A stretch of 64,000 nucleotides of DNA, taken from Ricinus communis. Lineage: Eukaryota > Streptophyta > Magnoliopsida > Malpighiales > Euphorbiaceae. The position numbers and the translations under genes were made by a program. Below the pieces are notes generated by a model, which was not told the origin of the DNA, ran no database searches, and saw nothing but the letters and a program-made list of their open reading frames with translations. The stretch covers positions 11,655,001-11,719,000 of the forward strand of contig NC_063263.1 of assembly GCF_019578655.1 (NCBI RefSeq), in the 5' to 3' direction. Positions within the stretch are counted from its first letter, which is position 1, and each line of letters begins with the position of its first letter. Below, one piece after another: positions 35,940-47,369 of this stretch.

Positions 35940-36139
35940 TCACAAAACTGAAGTTTTGGTAACATCCAAAACAATTATAAATTCATAATACTTAGGTTGC
36001 ACTTCTTCAACATTGCAATCAAACTCAATCTTAGAAAAATCTATAGCACAAGTATCAGAATAATCAATACACCCATTTATAGCCACTCTATGTAAACCAA
36101 AATGATGAAGATGGATAAAAAAATACCCTGAGTTTGATA
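35940..36139 (-). other. Unidentified coding-like 3' exon
   Basis: The minus strand shows a splice-acceptor-like TTTGCAG, then an uninterrupted frame of 65 residues with balanced composition (starts SNSGYFFIHLHHFG, ends VLDVTKTSVL), then TGA. In AT-rich DNA such a run with Cys, Asp, Gly and His is unlikely to be chance alone. No matching upstream exon was found, and the family is not recognised. It may be a gene remnant. Confidence 0.35.
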
Positions 36140-36668
36140 CTGCAAATACAAAAAAATAAAAAATATTTATTATAAAAAATGCACATTCATATATTTATTA
36201 TAATAATACCTCCAAAAAGAATATAACTATTAGAATGTATTACAATACCAACAAGAAATCTTTAATCCATTATAGTATTAAATAAAGCCTCACGATCCAA
36301 GCTTACCATTTTAAAATAGAATTAAACATTCTTTCTTTATTTATTTCAACTCTTGTCTATCCAATGTGACATATAATATGTTTACTAAACTGTCCCTTGA
36401 TGTTTTGAGATTAACAAGTAATTTTATAAAATTTTTATATATCATATCATGTGGGCAAAAGCTGAAACAAATAAAGGTGAATAATGTAGCATTACTCTTT
36501 AAAATATACATTCAATTTCTAACTATAATACTGCATTTTCTAAATAGGAAAGAATTTACAGAATTTACAAGACATGGATGCATATTCTCCTGATTATCTA
36601 TAACATGTTTGAGAGTTACAGTATTAGGGATCCTATGCTCTACCTCTTAACAACAAGAAGGCAATGTT

Positions 36669-36690
36669 GAGAGAGAGAGAGAGAGAGAGA
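36669..36690. repeat. GA dinucleotide microsatellite
   Basis: Eleven GA units about 500 bp upstream of the WAKL gene. Confidence 0.95.
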
Positions 36691-37025
36691 AAATTGAATA
36701 GGATTGAGTCTGGATTAGAAGATAATACGTATTATTCTGGTGAATTAATTATTAAATTTTGAATATGTGACTAATCTGCTATTAAGTTAAAGTTAAATAA
36801 TTATAATAAAATGAAAAAGAAATTATGTGAACAACATAAAATTTCCCCTCATGTTATATTATTCTATTGGATTAGGTAGAATTATGCGGCGAGCATGTAA
36901 AAATGACCAATGGTATTCTGGATGAGTGCTTTTTGACGGAGACAAATGGGTATTCTTCTCTTTTTAATTTGGAATTTGTTTTAGTTATGCTCAGTAACAT
37001 TCTAAATCACAAGCAATTGATTTGC

Positions 37026-37033
37026 TATAAAAG
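37026..37033 (+). promoter_or_regulatory. TATA box of the WAKL gene
   Basis: TATAAAAG lies 147 bp upstream of the ATG at 37173. This would place transcription start near 37055-37060 and a leader of about 115 nt. Confidence 0.6.
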
Positions 37034-37172
37034 CGTCACCTATCTGAACATCTTTCAGCTGAATCTCTTCTAAATCGCAAGTTCTTTTTTGTACAACTTA
37101 GATCACTCAAGATCTTTTGTTCGTCTTTTCTAAATCTCTGAGTTTCAAAATAGGAGGCGATAGCAAAGCCAT

Positions 37173-40100
37173 ATGATGGTTCAAAGTGTGTCCCAAATAA
37201 TTCTCTTGCTATTGCTAGTTTCCAAAATCTTACCCATGGCAGTATCAGAATCAGTTGCCAAGCCTAAATGCGTCGATCGCTGCGGAAATCTTATAATCCC
37301 GTACCCGTTTGGAATGGGAGCCAGCGATTGTTACTGGAATGAATGGTATGCAGTTGGTTGCAAGAAAACCAAAAAGTCTCACACGCCTTTCTTAAGGAAG
37401 GTGAAGTCTGAGATACTTAAAATTTCGCTAGAGGAGAGCACTCTTCTACTCAAAAGTCCAGTTATTTCCTCTAACTGTTCTGGTGTTGTTGGAGAAACCG
37501 GTGAAGGCCTTAATTTGAAAGGAAGTCCTTTTTACTTCTCCACCGAAAATGCCTTCACTGCCATGGGGTGCAACAGCTTTACTTATATCGCTGACCCTAT
37601 GCCTACTTTTATGGGGTGCTGGTTAAATTGCGACCATAAAAGAACTTCTGGAGAAGTAGAGAATCGTCACAATGATAGAGATTACTGCCAGGGTATGGTT
37701 GTTTCAGGTCTCCAAGTATGGAATATAAGTATAGAAAGATACGACTATGCTGTTGAAAGTGATGGTCGACGATGCAGGTTAGCTTTTCTTGCAGAAGAAT
37801 CGTGGTTTGGAGAGCATATAAAAAAATCAAGTGTGGAGCTAGAGAAGATAAAATCTGTTGCAGTGCTTGTGGATTGGTTCTTTGAGGGTGATGATGAAAC
37901 GAACAAAGAAACCGTATATTGTGACCATCGTGAAAAGTCTGTACATTATAACGAAAGAAGGAAATGCAAGTGCAAGCCGGGCTACAATGGCAACCCCTAT
38001 CTTCCCAGTGGGTGCAGTGGTACGTAGAATTATATCATTAAGATTCTAATCATTATTAGTATTATTATTAGTAGTAGTAGAAATATTAATAAATAGTTTA
38101 AAATCTTAGAAATTGTTAAATACAAACTTAGTTATCTTTTAACAGTGCCACCATAAGAAGACATGAAAGGTCCTACTATCTATAAAGTAAAAGTGTAACC
38201 CACTATAAAAAGTTGTTTTAGAGTGCTTTCTCTAGCAATCACTTGTTAGCCAGCTTTTTATGTAATAAAATCTTTTTAATCTAATAATTTATTAGTTTTA
38301 AATTATATATATATATATAGTTTGTTTTGAATGTAATGTATATTTTACACATAAGCATAATCTTATCGTCTTATATAACATATAGTTATATGAACAATTC
38401 AGTGTTAATCAAATTTAATATTTATAAATACTTTTCTAATATATAATCAAAGATAGCAATAACTATCCAACCCAAATACAGAAAACTAATTAGTATTAAA
38501 AACAATTTTGTCTAGTCTTGGTATATATTTTTATTATATTTTCTTTATAAATTTTATGTTATACTAGTATTTTTAAAATTTAAATTTATTAAATATATTA
38601 ATTACAAAAGAATAAGCTTTATTTGAAACCAAACTTACTGAATTTGGCATTTCTTATTTCAGATATTGACGAATGCAAAATTTCCGAGCAACATGGATGC
38701 CATTGGCCGACTACTTGTGCGAATAAACCCGGAGGATATGAGTGCCGTGTTCGTAGATCTTTGATTATCACTTGCTAATGACTTCATTTTCAAAATCTTG
38801 CAAAAACATATTAAGATTAATATTTATTTTGATAGGCCCATGGTGCTCAAATGTTCATTATAAGCAACTGCTCCCTCTGTGAAACAAAAATACCATCAAC
38901 ACTTAATTAACCTAAAACTTTTTGTTTAGACCTAAAGTGGCAACAATAATTCTTGACTTTTTTTAGCTTATTTTTCTTTTTAACAATATAATTAGTTAAA
39001 CTTTATTGAACTTAGCTTATTTATCTTTATTGAGTCGTGGTTGCAAGCTTGACTAATATATTTTTAAATGAGCCAAGCTTATATATTTTATTTATTTATC
39101 TTGTAAAGATTCATTCGTACATATATAAATAAGCTAACTCACATAAAATTTATTTCAAGGAGTTGATCTTAAGCTCAAACATTAAATTGTTTGACTTGAA
39201 ATTGAGCCAAAATCAAGCTCAATTAGTAATGTTATTTCCTCCCTTTAATGAAAAACCTCTATATTATACAGGCAAATGCAATACTTAATAAGTAATGTAT
39301 ATCACACAGCTCAAGTGATTTTGACTATGAATAGTAAGAGTTTCCTACTAATAAAATGTTTTCTCCTCTATGCACTTGTTACATAAACGTTGTTAAAAAA
39401 AAAAAAAAAAATCAAAGAAAAAAGGAAATGCTTTCAATGCTGAATTTGTTTTGCAGGCAGCGTAGTGGTCTTTATGGCATTAATTCTGCTGATAATTGGT
39501 GGGTGGTGGTCACATGTAGCGTTGAAGAAAAGCAAGAAAATCAAGAGAAGAAAAGAATTCTTCAAACGAGTGTCAAAGTTGCATCTAAATCAAGACGACT
39601 TAAAGAAGACTTCTATGTTCAGTTTGCAAGATATGGAAAAGGCAACTGATCATTTTAATAATAGTAGAATTATTGGTCAAGGAGGTCAAGGTAAAGTTTA
39701 CAAAGGAATGTTGACAGATGGAAAAAACGTTGCAATTAAAATATCCAATGCAGTTGATGAACTGAGATTTGAAGAGTTCATTAATGAGGTTGTCATTCTT
39801 TTACAAATTAATCACAGGAACGTGGTGAAGCTACTTGGATGTTGCTTAGAGACTGAAGTGCCTCTGCTTGTTTATGAATACATGTCACATGGTACCCTTT
39901 CCGAGAATCTTCATAACAAAAGGACGGATTTTCACCTGTCATGGAAAATGCGCTTACAGATTGCCGTACAAATTTCAAGAGCACTTTCCTATTTGCAATT
40001 TGCAGCACGTACACCAATTTATCATCGAGATATTAAGTCTACAAATATACTCCTGGATGAAAAGTATGGTGCAAAGCTATCAGATTTTGGAATTTCAAGA

Positions 40101-40577
40101 TCCATTGCCAGTGATCAAACTCACCGTACCACTGGTGCACGGGGAACTCCTGGGTACATGGATCCTGAGTATTTCAGAACAGGTGAGTTTACAGAGAGGA
40201 GTGATGTGTATAGCTTCGGGGTAGTACTCGTTGAGCTCTTGACTGGGAGAAAACCAACATTTTCATCGGAGTCAGAAGAGAGTATTAGTTTAGCCGAGCT
40301 GTTCAATCAATCAATGAGACATGACGAACTCTTTGATATAATTGACCCTCAAATTATGGAGCATTATGTTAAAGAAGAAGTCATAACTGTTGCTAATGTT
40401 GCGAAAAAATGCCTGAACTTGATTAGAGATAGACGACCTACAATGACAGAAGTGGCAATGGAGTTAGAAGGAATTCGGTTTTCAAAAGAAGACAAAGAAC
40501 AAAGTGAAGAAATTGATTCCAACTTGGAGGATGGTATTAATGCTTCAACTTACACAAGTTTTAGGGTTAGTGCTTGA
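37173..40577 (+). CDS. Wall-associated-kinase-like receptor kinase (WAKL10/RFO1 type)
   Basis: Three exons (37173-38019, 38663-38746, 39457-40577) give 683 residues. Order: signal peptide (1 to about 24, ILLLLLVSKILPMAVS), a cysteine-rich galacturonan-binding-type domain (CGNLIIPYPFG) and a WAK-associated region ending in a cysteine-rich KCKCKPGYNGNPY. Exon 2 encodes a short EGF-like unit (DIDECK, then CANKPGGYEC). A transmembrane helix lies at about 313-329, followed by a basic stop-transfer and a Ser/Thr kinase: glycine loop GQGGQGKV (384-391), Lys405, HRD with Asp502 and DFG with Asp520, so all key residues are present (RD kinase). The family senses pectin fragments and pathogens; RFO1/WAKL22 gives Fusarium resistance in Arabidopsis. 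The position after NUDT3 matches At1g79680/At1g79670. It is the only intact WAKL in this window. Confidence 0.92.
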
Positions 40578-40990
40578 ACCAATGGTTTCTAGCAGAACGT
40601 GGTAACAATATTTTTTTTTCTTTTTCCTATCCAGATCTGTTTTGCTTTTGCTCTTAGTTTTAAGCTTAGATAGCTAGTGGATGGACGTGTCTACTTGATG
40701 GAAATAAGCTATGTTGGTATGTGTGTAATGATATTATAGAAACTCTAATATTTTAAATAAAAATATTGTTTTTTTTTTCCGTTGTGACTTGTGATATTTG
40801 CTAATACATGACAGGATTTTAATCCATATAAAATAAAATCTTATATAAATTAATATGTTTTAGCGGCAATTTCGTGTTAACTTCTTGACAGGTGATGAAG
40901 CAATAAATTAATGTATCATGTTTTATTTATTTATATTTATATAGTTGGCATTGACGATAGATATGTAAAGCGATGGTATACATCATTCAG
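40578..40990. other. WAKL 3' flank
   Basis: Likely 3' UTR followed by AT-rich spacer; nothing else recognised. Confidence 0.5.
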
Positions 40991-42342
40991 TAGGATTGTA
41001 ATCGAACCGAGCCGAGCCAAATATCAATAAGTTCAAGCTTAGTTTGTTTAATTTCAGCAAAAGCTCGAGCTCGGTTCGAGCATTTATAATGGAGTTCGAG
41101 TTCGGCTCTTTTAAAAATAATTAGGCTCGCGAATAATTCGAGTTCGGTTTGCAACTAGTTCGGTTCGACGAATAGCTCGAGCTCGGCTCGAATTTGATTC
41201 ATTAAATGGTTGCATAATGAGAAAAATTCGAGTTCGAACTCGAGCTCGTTAAATATTTTTTAATAATTAAATTAATTAATTACAACATCTAAAAAATATA
41301 GCAAAAAATGATAAGAGTATCAAATTTAGCAAAAAAATAAAAAAAAATTAAATTTGCAATAAAAATAATTAAAAGTAGTTTCTAAAAATATAGTAAAACA
41401 TGTAAAAAATATTACTAAAACAACGTGAATAATAAAAGTAAAGACCATTGATGTTTACAAATTGTAAAAAGACCATACTAATTATATTACAAGTGTGTAT
41501 TAACTTAAAAGAGAATATAAACCAGACTCACTATTTCATTTTCTAGTGGCACTCACCTTTTAATGGATAATATTTATGAAATTTAAAATAAATTTTAAAA
41601 TATAAAATTAATAGCCGAAATGTGATATAATAAAGTAGCTAAATTTTATTAACTTATATAAATTACAGTTTTGATTTATTTTAACTTAGTTTACAATTTG
41701 ATTACCATTTATAAATATAAACGTAAATTCAATCCAAAGTTTTAATAAAATTAAAATTAAAAAAAAAAACCGTATGATTCAACATCGATACTCCACTCTA
41801 TTGACTCTAAAATTTGAGTTAGACAATTATAAGATATCTAAAAAGCAAAGAGCATGAGATTAAAAAGAAAATACTTTGTATTAAGGTTAAGATATATAAA
41901 GTTTCACAATAATGGTAATACCACTGACTATATTCATTTAGACACAATATTTAATTTTTTCTTTCTACACTAGTGCATAGTTAATCATATGACCTATTAT
42001 ATACTAATTAAGATTTTAATAATAAATATTCTTTTATTAAATTAATATAATTAGACGAATACTTTTACCGTCGTAAAAATGTAATTAAATTTTATAATAT
42101 ACAATAATTCATAAATAAAATAAAAAATAAACGAACCAAGCTCAAGCTCGAGCCAGTAAACGAGTAAGTTTGTGAGCTAACAAACCAAACTCTGTCAAGT
42201 TCGAGCTCGGCTCAATAATATTATCAAGCTCGAAATTGAACTCGAACTCAACTTATTTAAATTAACGAATAATCTTGAACGAGCTTTTTATCAATCCGAG
42301 CTCCGAATAGCTCGCGAGATGTTTGGTAGATTTATAATCCTA
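40991..42342. mobile_element. Non-autonomous DNA-transposon-like element with GAGCTCG-rich subterminal regions
   Basis: The ends TAGGATTGTAATC and GATTTATAATCCTA are near-inverted repeats. About 240 bp inside each end carries many copies of GAGCTCG, CGAGCTC and CGAGTTCG, while the 900-bp centre is AT-rich with no coding. TA at both ends could be the target duplication. Superfamily is not clear: a TA duplication would suggest Tc1/mariner-like, and no 8-bp duplication was found. Confidence 0.6.
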
Positions 42343-43442
42343 CCATTAGCTAGAAAAAGATGACACTCTTTTAGGCTCTCTATGCATGTGGTACTAATCT
42401 TTTCTATAAAAAATTATTGAAAATCGCTATCTTCACAACGTAGAAGAAGTATAGTTACACGTACTGGAGGAAGTTTCACTTTGTTGCTTATTCCACTTAC
42501 AACATCCTCTACGTAGTTTCCCAAATACTCAAGGTTTCGCATGTCTTCTTCTCCTTAATATGTCAAGCCAATAGCGCATCAAGTATTTCCAAGTTTTACA
42601 GGTGTGGATACTCGTAGTAATTTCACTAGCCATCTCTATGTTGCTCTATATAGACAAGAAATTGTTATTTCATAGACAACATACTCAAAAGAGGAGAAGA
42701 GATTGAGCGAGCAATCTGAAAAGCTATTTGAGTCATATATTTAAGTGATTGTATTGTTGAAAAACTACACGTCTTAGCCATAATGCTTGGAGGAACTGGC
42801 GACAATTTTTTAATATAGGGACATGAAGTGCAGAAAGTAATTCTTATTTGATACTTGATAATAAGTTCAATGATTAAATTATAATACTAAATTACCAGTT
42901 TAGTCATTTGACTAATACAAAAGGAATAGTAGTTAGTTTTATTAAAACTCAAAAAAATTTTAATGTATATAAAAAATGCAGAGACCAACTAATATATCAG
43001 ACCAAATCAGAGAAGGTAAATAGCATTTAATCCTAAAATAAAGCCAAAAGTTCAAGTAACGCTATTAAACTCAAAATTAATTCAAAAATAAAATAACTTT
43101 AACAAATTATTCATATGTTTTACAATAAATAGATATTCTAACTTGAACAAAATTTCAAATTTTTAAAAAAAAAATCGTGTTTATTATTTAGATAAAAAAA
43201 ATTCTAAAAAACACTTATGAAAAGATGCATTGTATTCTCTTCTTCTATAAATAAAGATAAAAGAATTAAAGGTAATTTTTTTCTTTAGCAACTAATAACT
43301 CGGTATCAATAAGATCTTTCAAAGACTGATTCGATCTTTAAAGTACCTACAAGAATGGTTAGAAAATACCAAACAGGATTGTTCCGCCACTTATTTCGAT
43401 GATTAAGTGAGTAATTTGTGAAAATGTGACTTAAATATAATG
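42343..43442. other. Spacer with weak coding-like traces
   Basis: The stretch 42440-42720 is less AT-rich than its surroundings and holds short interrupted frames on both strands. No family is recognised. 42850-43440 is AT-rich. Confidence 0.4.
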
Positions 43443-43815
43443 AGAAGTAGATAATCGTCGCAGTGGTAGAGATTACTGCCAGGGTTTGGTTGTTTCAGGT
43501 CTCCAAGTATGGAATATAAGTATAGACAAATATGATGACTATACTGTTGAAAATGATGGTCGACGATGCAGGTTACCTTTTCTTGTAGACGAATCGTGGT
43601 TCGGAAGGCATATAAAAAATTCAAATGTGGAGATAGAAAATATAAATCTTGTTGGAGTGCTTGTGGATTGGTTCTTTGAGGATGATTATTATGCAAAAGA
43701 CAAAGAAATTTTAGATTGTGACCATCGTAAAAAGTATGTACATTACAACGAACGAAGGAAATGCAAGTGCAAGCCGGGCTGCAATGGCAACCCCTATTTT
43801 CCTAAAGGTTACAGT
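43443..43815 (+). pseudogene. WAKL exon 1 3'-half fragment (fragment 2)
   Basis: It is closely similar to 37650-38019 of the intact gene, starting at AGAAGTAGA and ending at the same splice donor (AGTG then GTAAGA). The frame is open (DYCQGLVVSGLQVWNISIDKY to KCKCKPGCNGNPY), but the signal peptide and galacturonan-binding half, the EGF exon and the kinase are missing. The Tyr in PGYNG has become Cys. Truncated paralog. Confidence 0.85.
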
Positions 43816-44392
43816 GGTAAGACCATATATATATATATATCTCAAGTTTTAAAGCAGGCTTTACTATCTTACTAGCTCCCAAGTAGGGAACACTTAACTC
43901 ATGAAGACTTTGTGGAAGCATCCCGAGGGTAGTTCCCTTGTGAATGAGCTCCGGTGTTCCTCTTTTGGGATATCCCATTCGGCTCACTCTCATGGATAGA
44001 CCTTCAGTCAGCTACATGACGAAGTCAACGCACCTTGCTTAATACAGGGCAGCAGAGCAGGACTTCTTTCTCACCCTTCCGACCTGCCTCATTTCGGCAT
44101 AGCTGTACACAAACTGAACAGGAAATTTTGGACGAGCATTAGCTAAGCATGAGGAAGATTTCGAGAATAACATTTGACAAGGTCCAAAAAGTGGAGAATT
44201 GTCTTGAGTACTGCTGCCAATATAGCAGGAGAGGTCATGACAGACTCCAGGTAACATGTTCAGTGACTAATTTGTTATGTTAACCTTACCATCACAAAAT
44301 AACTTTAAAAAACTGTAAGTTTTTGAAATAACCATCAGAAAATGACTATTAATATTACATATGAAATAAGCAAAAACTATAAGTTTCAATCA
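43816..44392. other. GC-richer block of foreign composition
   Basis: Bases 43870-44270 are near 48 percent GC by eye, against roughly 30 percent around, and show interrupted minus-strand frames (MRVSRMGYPKRGTPELIHKG; ARPKFPVQFVYSYAEMRQVG). Composition suggests inserted organellar DNA or an old element fragment. Identity not recognised. Confidence 0.35.
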
Positions 44393-44460
44393 GATTGTAG
44401 GAGATTCAACTTTCTCGGAAGAGTTTGCAAAACAGTAAAGAAATCGAACTCAAGGATGTT
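44393..44460 (+). pseudogene. WAKL kinase C-terminal scrap (fragment 3)
   Basis: GAGATTCAACTTTCTCGGAAG and following bases parallel 46607-46670 (GGATTCAAGTTTCTCAGAAG, then AGTGAAGAAATTGAATCCAA), the region just after the kinase domain. Short and unsupported by a longer match. Confidence 0.35.
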
Positions 44461-45439
44461 GTTTCTAGTTTGAGATGCTCAAGTTTTTCTAGCTAGCACC
44501 GGGACTAATTCGTCCAATTGCATTGAACTGTTGGTTTCTTCTGGCAACACTCCGTAATTGAGAATGCCTCGTCAGCATTAGAGGATCGATGCAGGAGAAC
44601 TACTTTGGAATTGCAGAAATACTTGCCTGTGCTGGCGGTTTGTCTAATGAACCTCCTGAAATAGGGTGAATTGATCCTTATTATATTTCACACGGTCCAA
44701 TAAACCATGATTAAGGCAATGAAAACCCCTTGAATTGATTTTCAATAATCATAATTTCTTTTTTATTTGAAAGTATATAAATACTACCATGATGTTTATC
44801 GTAATATATTTATTATTATTATATGAATATAAAATTAAATTTATAAATAAAATTTAATAGAGTTTCTAATCATATTTTAAAAGTAACAGTAAATTAGATA
44901 TTTTTAAATTTTTTTCAACTTTTTTAGTGTTTTAAGATTTTATTAGTGTATTAATATAAAGATTATTCTAAAATATTCTTTAATTAATTTTGATATTATA
45001 TAAATTAATATTATCAATATTATTGACATTACTATTTTTAGAATTAAAAATTATTATATAATTAAAAATTAATTTATTAATATATATAATATTTAAAATT
45101 ATTATTTTTTAGAATTAGAATCATTATCTAATTAGAAAACTAATAAATCAGTTAATATAATATTGAAATATAATTAATATGTCACTTTTTTAAGATAATC
45201 ATTATAATTATATTTTTTTTGAAATATATATAATTAACCGGCCCTGGACCATTCAAGGGATGGTTTTAGTTCGATTTAAGTTTCCATTGAACTATGAATC
45301 GCTGGTTCCAAATCTCGACGTGCGATTCTTGAGCCTGAGCCATGGCTATCCCTACTTGGAAATGAGTGTTGTTAATTTTAGTATCTTATTTTTCAAATTT
45401 AACCTCGCTTTATTCACCCAAAAAAAAAAGATATCAATT
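44461..45439. other. AT-rich spacer
   Basis: No gene. 44990-45240 is the inverted relative of 32020-32300. A less AT-rich patch at 45238-45365 is of unknown origin. Confidence 0.45.
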
Positions 45440-46340
45440 TAATATTAATTAATAAAGTTAAAAGTTATATATTCATTAATCAAAATCTGTCATTATTTCT
45501 TAGCTAGCCTATCTAACAACAAAAATAATTGATATTTTCATGAACTTTGGAACTAAGCCCTTTTGCCTTTTATGTTTAATTTAATTTTAATATGATTTTA
45601 GTAGAATAATACACAATATATTCGATTTTACGAGTACCTTTTTCTTCTTTCATTTTTTTTCTTTTAAAAATAATATAGTTATAGTTATATTATAAATATT
45701 AGATTAGATAGATATTTATTAATAGAGAATTTCTTAAATAGACTTAATTTATCATCTTATATTTAAATACATCTAAAGAAAACAAATTAGCATCATCTAG
45801 AATTAATTGATTTTAGATATTTTATTTATTATATATAATATATTTTTATATTTACTTATTTATTTATATTATAAAATCACATATAACATTATTAATTAAT
45901 ATAATTCATATTTATTAAACGTGTCTCGTCAGTTAGAAACTATAAATATAATATTGATGTATAGTATGCAATCTCAGAGTAAAAAGTTAGGAAAAGAAAA
46001 GGCTAGGACAAAAAATTTGTCAAACTTAAAACACTTTTCTCCTCATCTTCTCTCTTTAATTAAGTTTTTAATTGCACATCCCCATGGCCAAAAATGAAAA
46101 TCATCAGCAAACACAGATTATTTAGCTTCAACAAGCTACATTTTGGATGGAAGCTTAAGCCCTTTTTACATTTGACAAGTCTAGATAGGTATTCCATGGC
46201 AATTACAAAGAAAATAGGGGACGTGGAGTCCCCTTTTCTCACTCCTCTGCTACTGCAAAAAACCCTTCGAGGCTGCCAGTTATCATGATTGAAAACTTTG
46301 AAATTCTAATACAAAGTATGATCCATTTCACAAACTTCAT
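45440..46340. repeat. Paralogous segment B, similar to 30170-31310
   Basis: Direct-orientation relative of segment A with the same order: AT-rich DNA, CTTTTCTCCTCATCTT tract, GCACATCCCCATGGCC, LINE scrap, then WAKL remnant. It retains an extra 30-40 bp (CAAGCTACATTTTGGATGGA) that segment A lacks. Confidence 0.7.
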
Positions 46341-46355
46341 AGGAAACATAAGCTG
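46090..46355 (-). mobile_element. LINE (L1-type) reverse-transcriptase fragment, copy B
   Basis: The minus strand reads FPMKFVKWIILCIRISKFSIMITGSLEGFF and, in another frame, KGDSTSPIFFVIAMEYLSRL, then FHPKCSLLKLNNLC. This order and spacing match the plant LINE RT palm (RQGDPLSP, AMEYLSR, HPKC). The catalytic FADD box is degraded to LCLLMIF. Frameshifted scrap. Confidence 0.75.
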
Positions 46356-46357
46356 CA

Positions 46358-46690
46358 ACTTGAAGATGGTTATTAGTGTAAGATGGTTATACAAATGTAT
46401 GAAAAGAAGAAGAAAAAAACATAAAGCACAAAGAAAAATTCTACGAAAGAAATGGTGGACTACTTTTAAAGCAAGAACTTTGTTCATGTCAGGATATGGT
46501 GAGAAGTTATGGTAGTTGCTAATCTTGAGAGATAGATACTTGAACCTGAACGGAAAGGAACGGCCTACAATGAAGAAAGTGACACTTGAGTTGGATTTGA
46601 GGGGATTCAAGTTTCTCAGAAGGAGTTGTATATTTCACAAATAGTGAAGAAATTGAATCCAACCTCCAGGATCCTGCCTCTCTTACAACT
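46358..46690 (+). pseudogene. WAKL remnant: juxtamembrane joined to kinase tail (fragment 4)
   Basis: WLYKCMKRRRKKHKAQRKIL (about 46386-46445) matches the WAK post-membrane basic stretch. 46530-46600 reads LNLNGKERPTMKKVTLELD, matching the C-terminal kinase block CLNL..RPTM.EVAMELEGIR of the intact gene. The catalytic kinase core between them is gone. Confidence 0.7.
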
Positions 46691-47369
46691 TGCTGGAGTT
46701 CCGACGATATATTAAACCCATGTATTTCATTTTATTTTTTGGGAGACCAACATGAGGAGCTTTTTTGCTTCTCCTCAACTGCTAGAACCTGCACTATCAA
46801 CTTGAGAAGATGGCAATAATCAGTCGTGTATTTAAAACTTGATAGATCAGAGCATTTGGCGGATTCTTTTTTTTTTTTTTTCTTTTTCTTCAATATTCTG
46901 ATATTGTTGTTAGTAAAATAATTAAATTTTCAGCATTTGATGGCAAAATTAGGAGAAGCTATTTTAGAGCTTTGAAGAAACTGATGTTGCAGGCTTATCA
47001 ACTGGAAGGTGAAACACTTGCAGTTATAGCCGAGTCTATACTTGAATCTCAGTATTCTGCAATTCACTCAAAGACCATACATGCTTCTAGTATTCTTTTC
47101 TTCTTCTGTAACATATACAACGACAGATGAGATATCCTTTTACCCTTCTTTTTCAGTAAGCTGCAATTAAAAGATGGACCAAGAAAAACCCAAGACAGTG
47201 AGAATTCAGCCACTTTACATATACACCATAATATATAACAGAACTACATGGCTATGTATGCAGAAGAAACATTACGCAGAAAATGGGCAAAAGAATTAAG
47301 ATGAATTGACAGTTGGATACATCAAATTACAAAGTTAAACCTTGTTGTATCTGCTTCTGTGAGGAGGAT
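46691..47369. other. Spacer
   Basis: Spacer between WAKL fragment 4 and the 3' end of the PEPR-type pseudogene. It contains a T-rich run at about 46869-46890 and no recognised gene. Confidence 0.5.

Noticed and set aside
42440..42720. Possible acyltransferase-like peptide on the minus strand (GNYVEDVVSGISNKVKL)
   Set aside because: Too short, interrupted, and no diagnostic motif such as HxxxD or DFGWG seen nearby.
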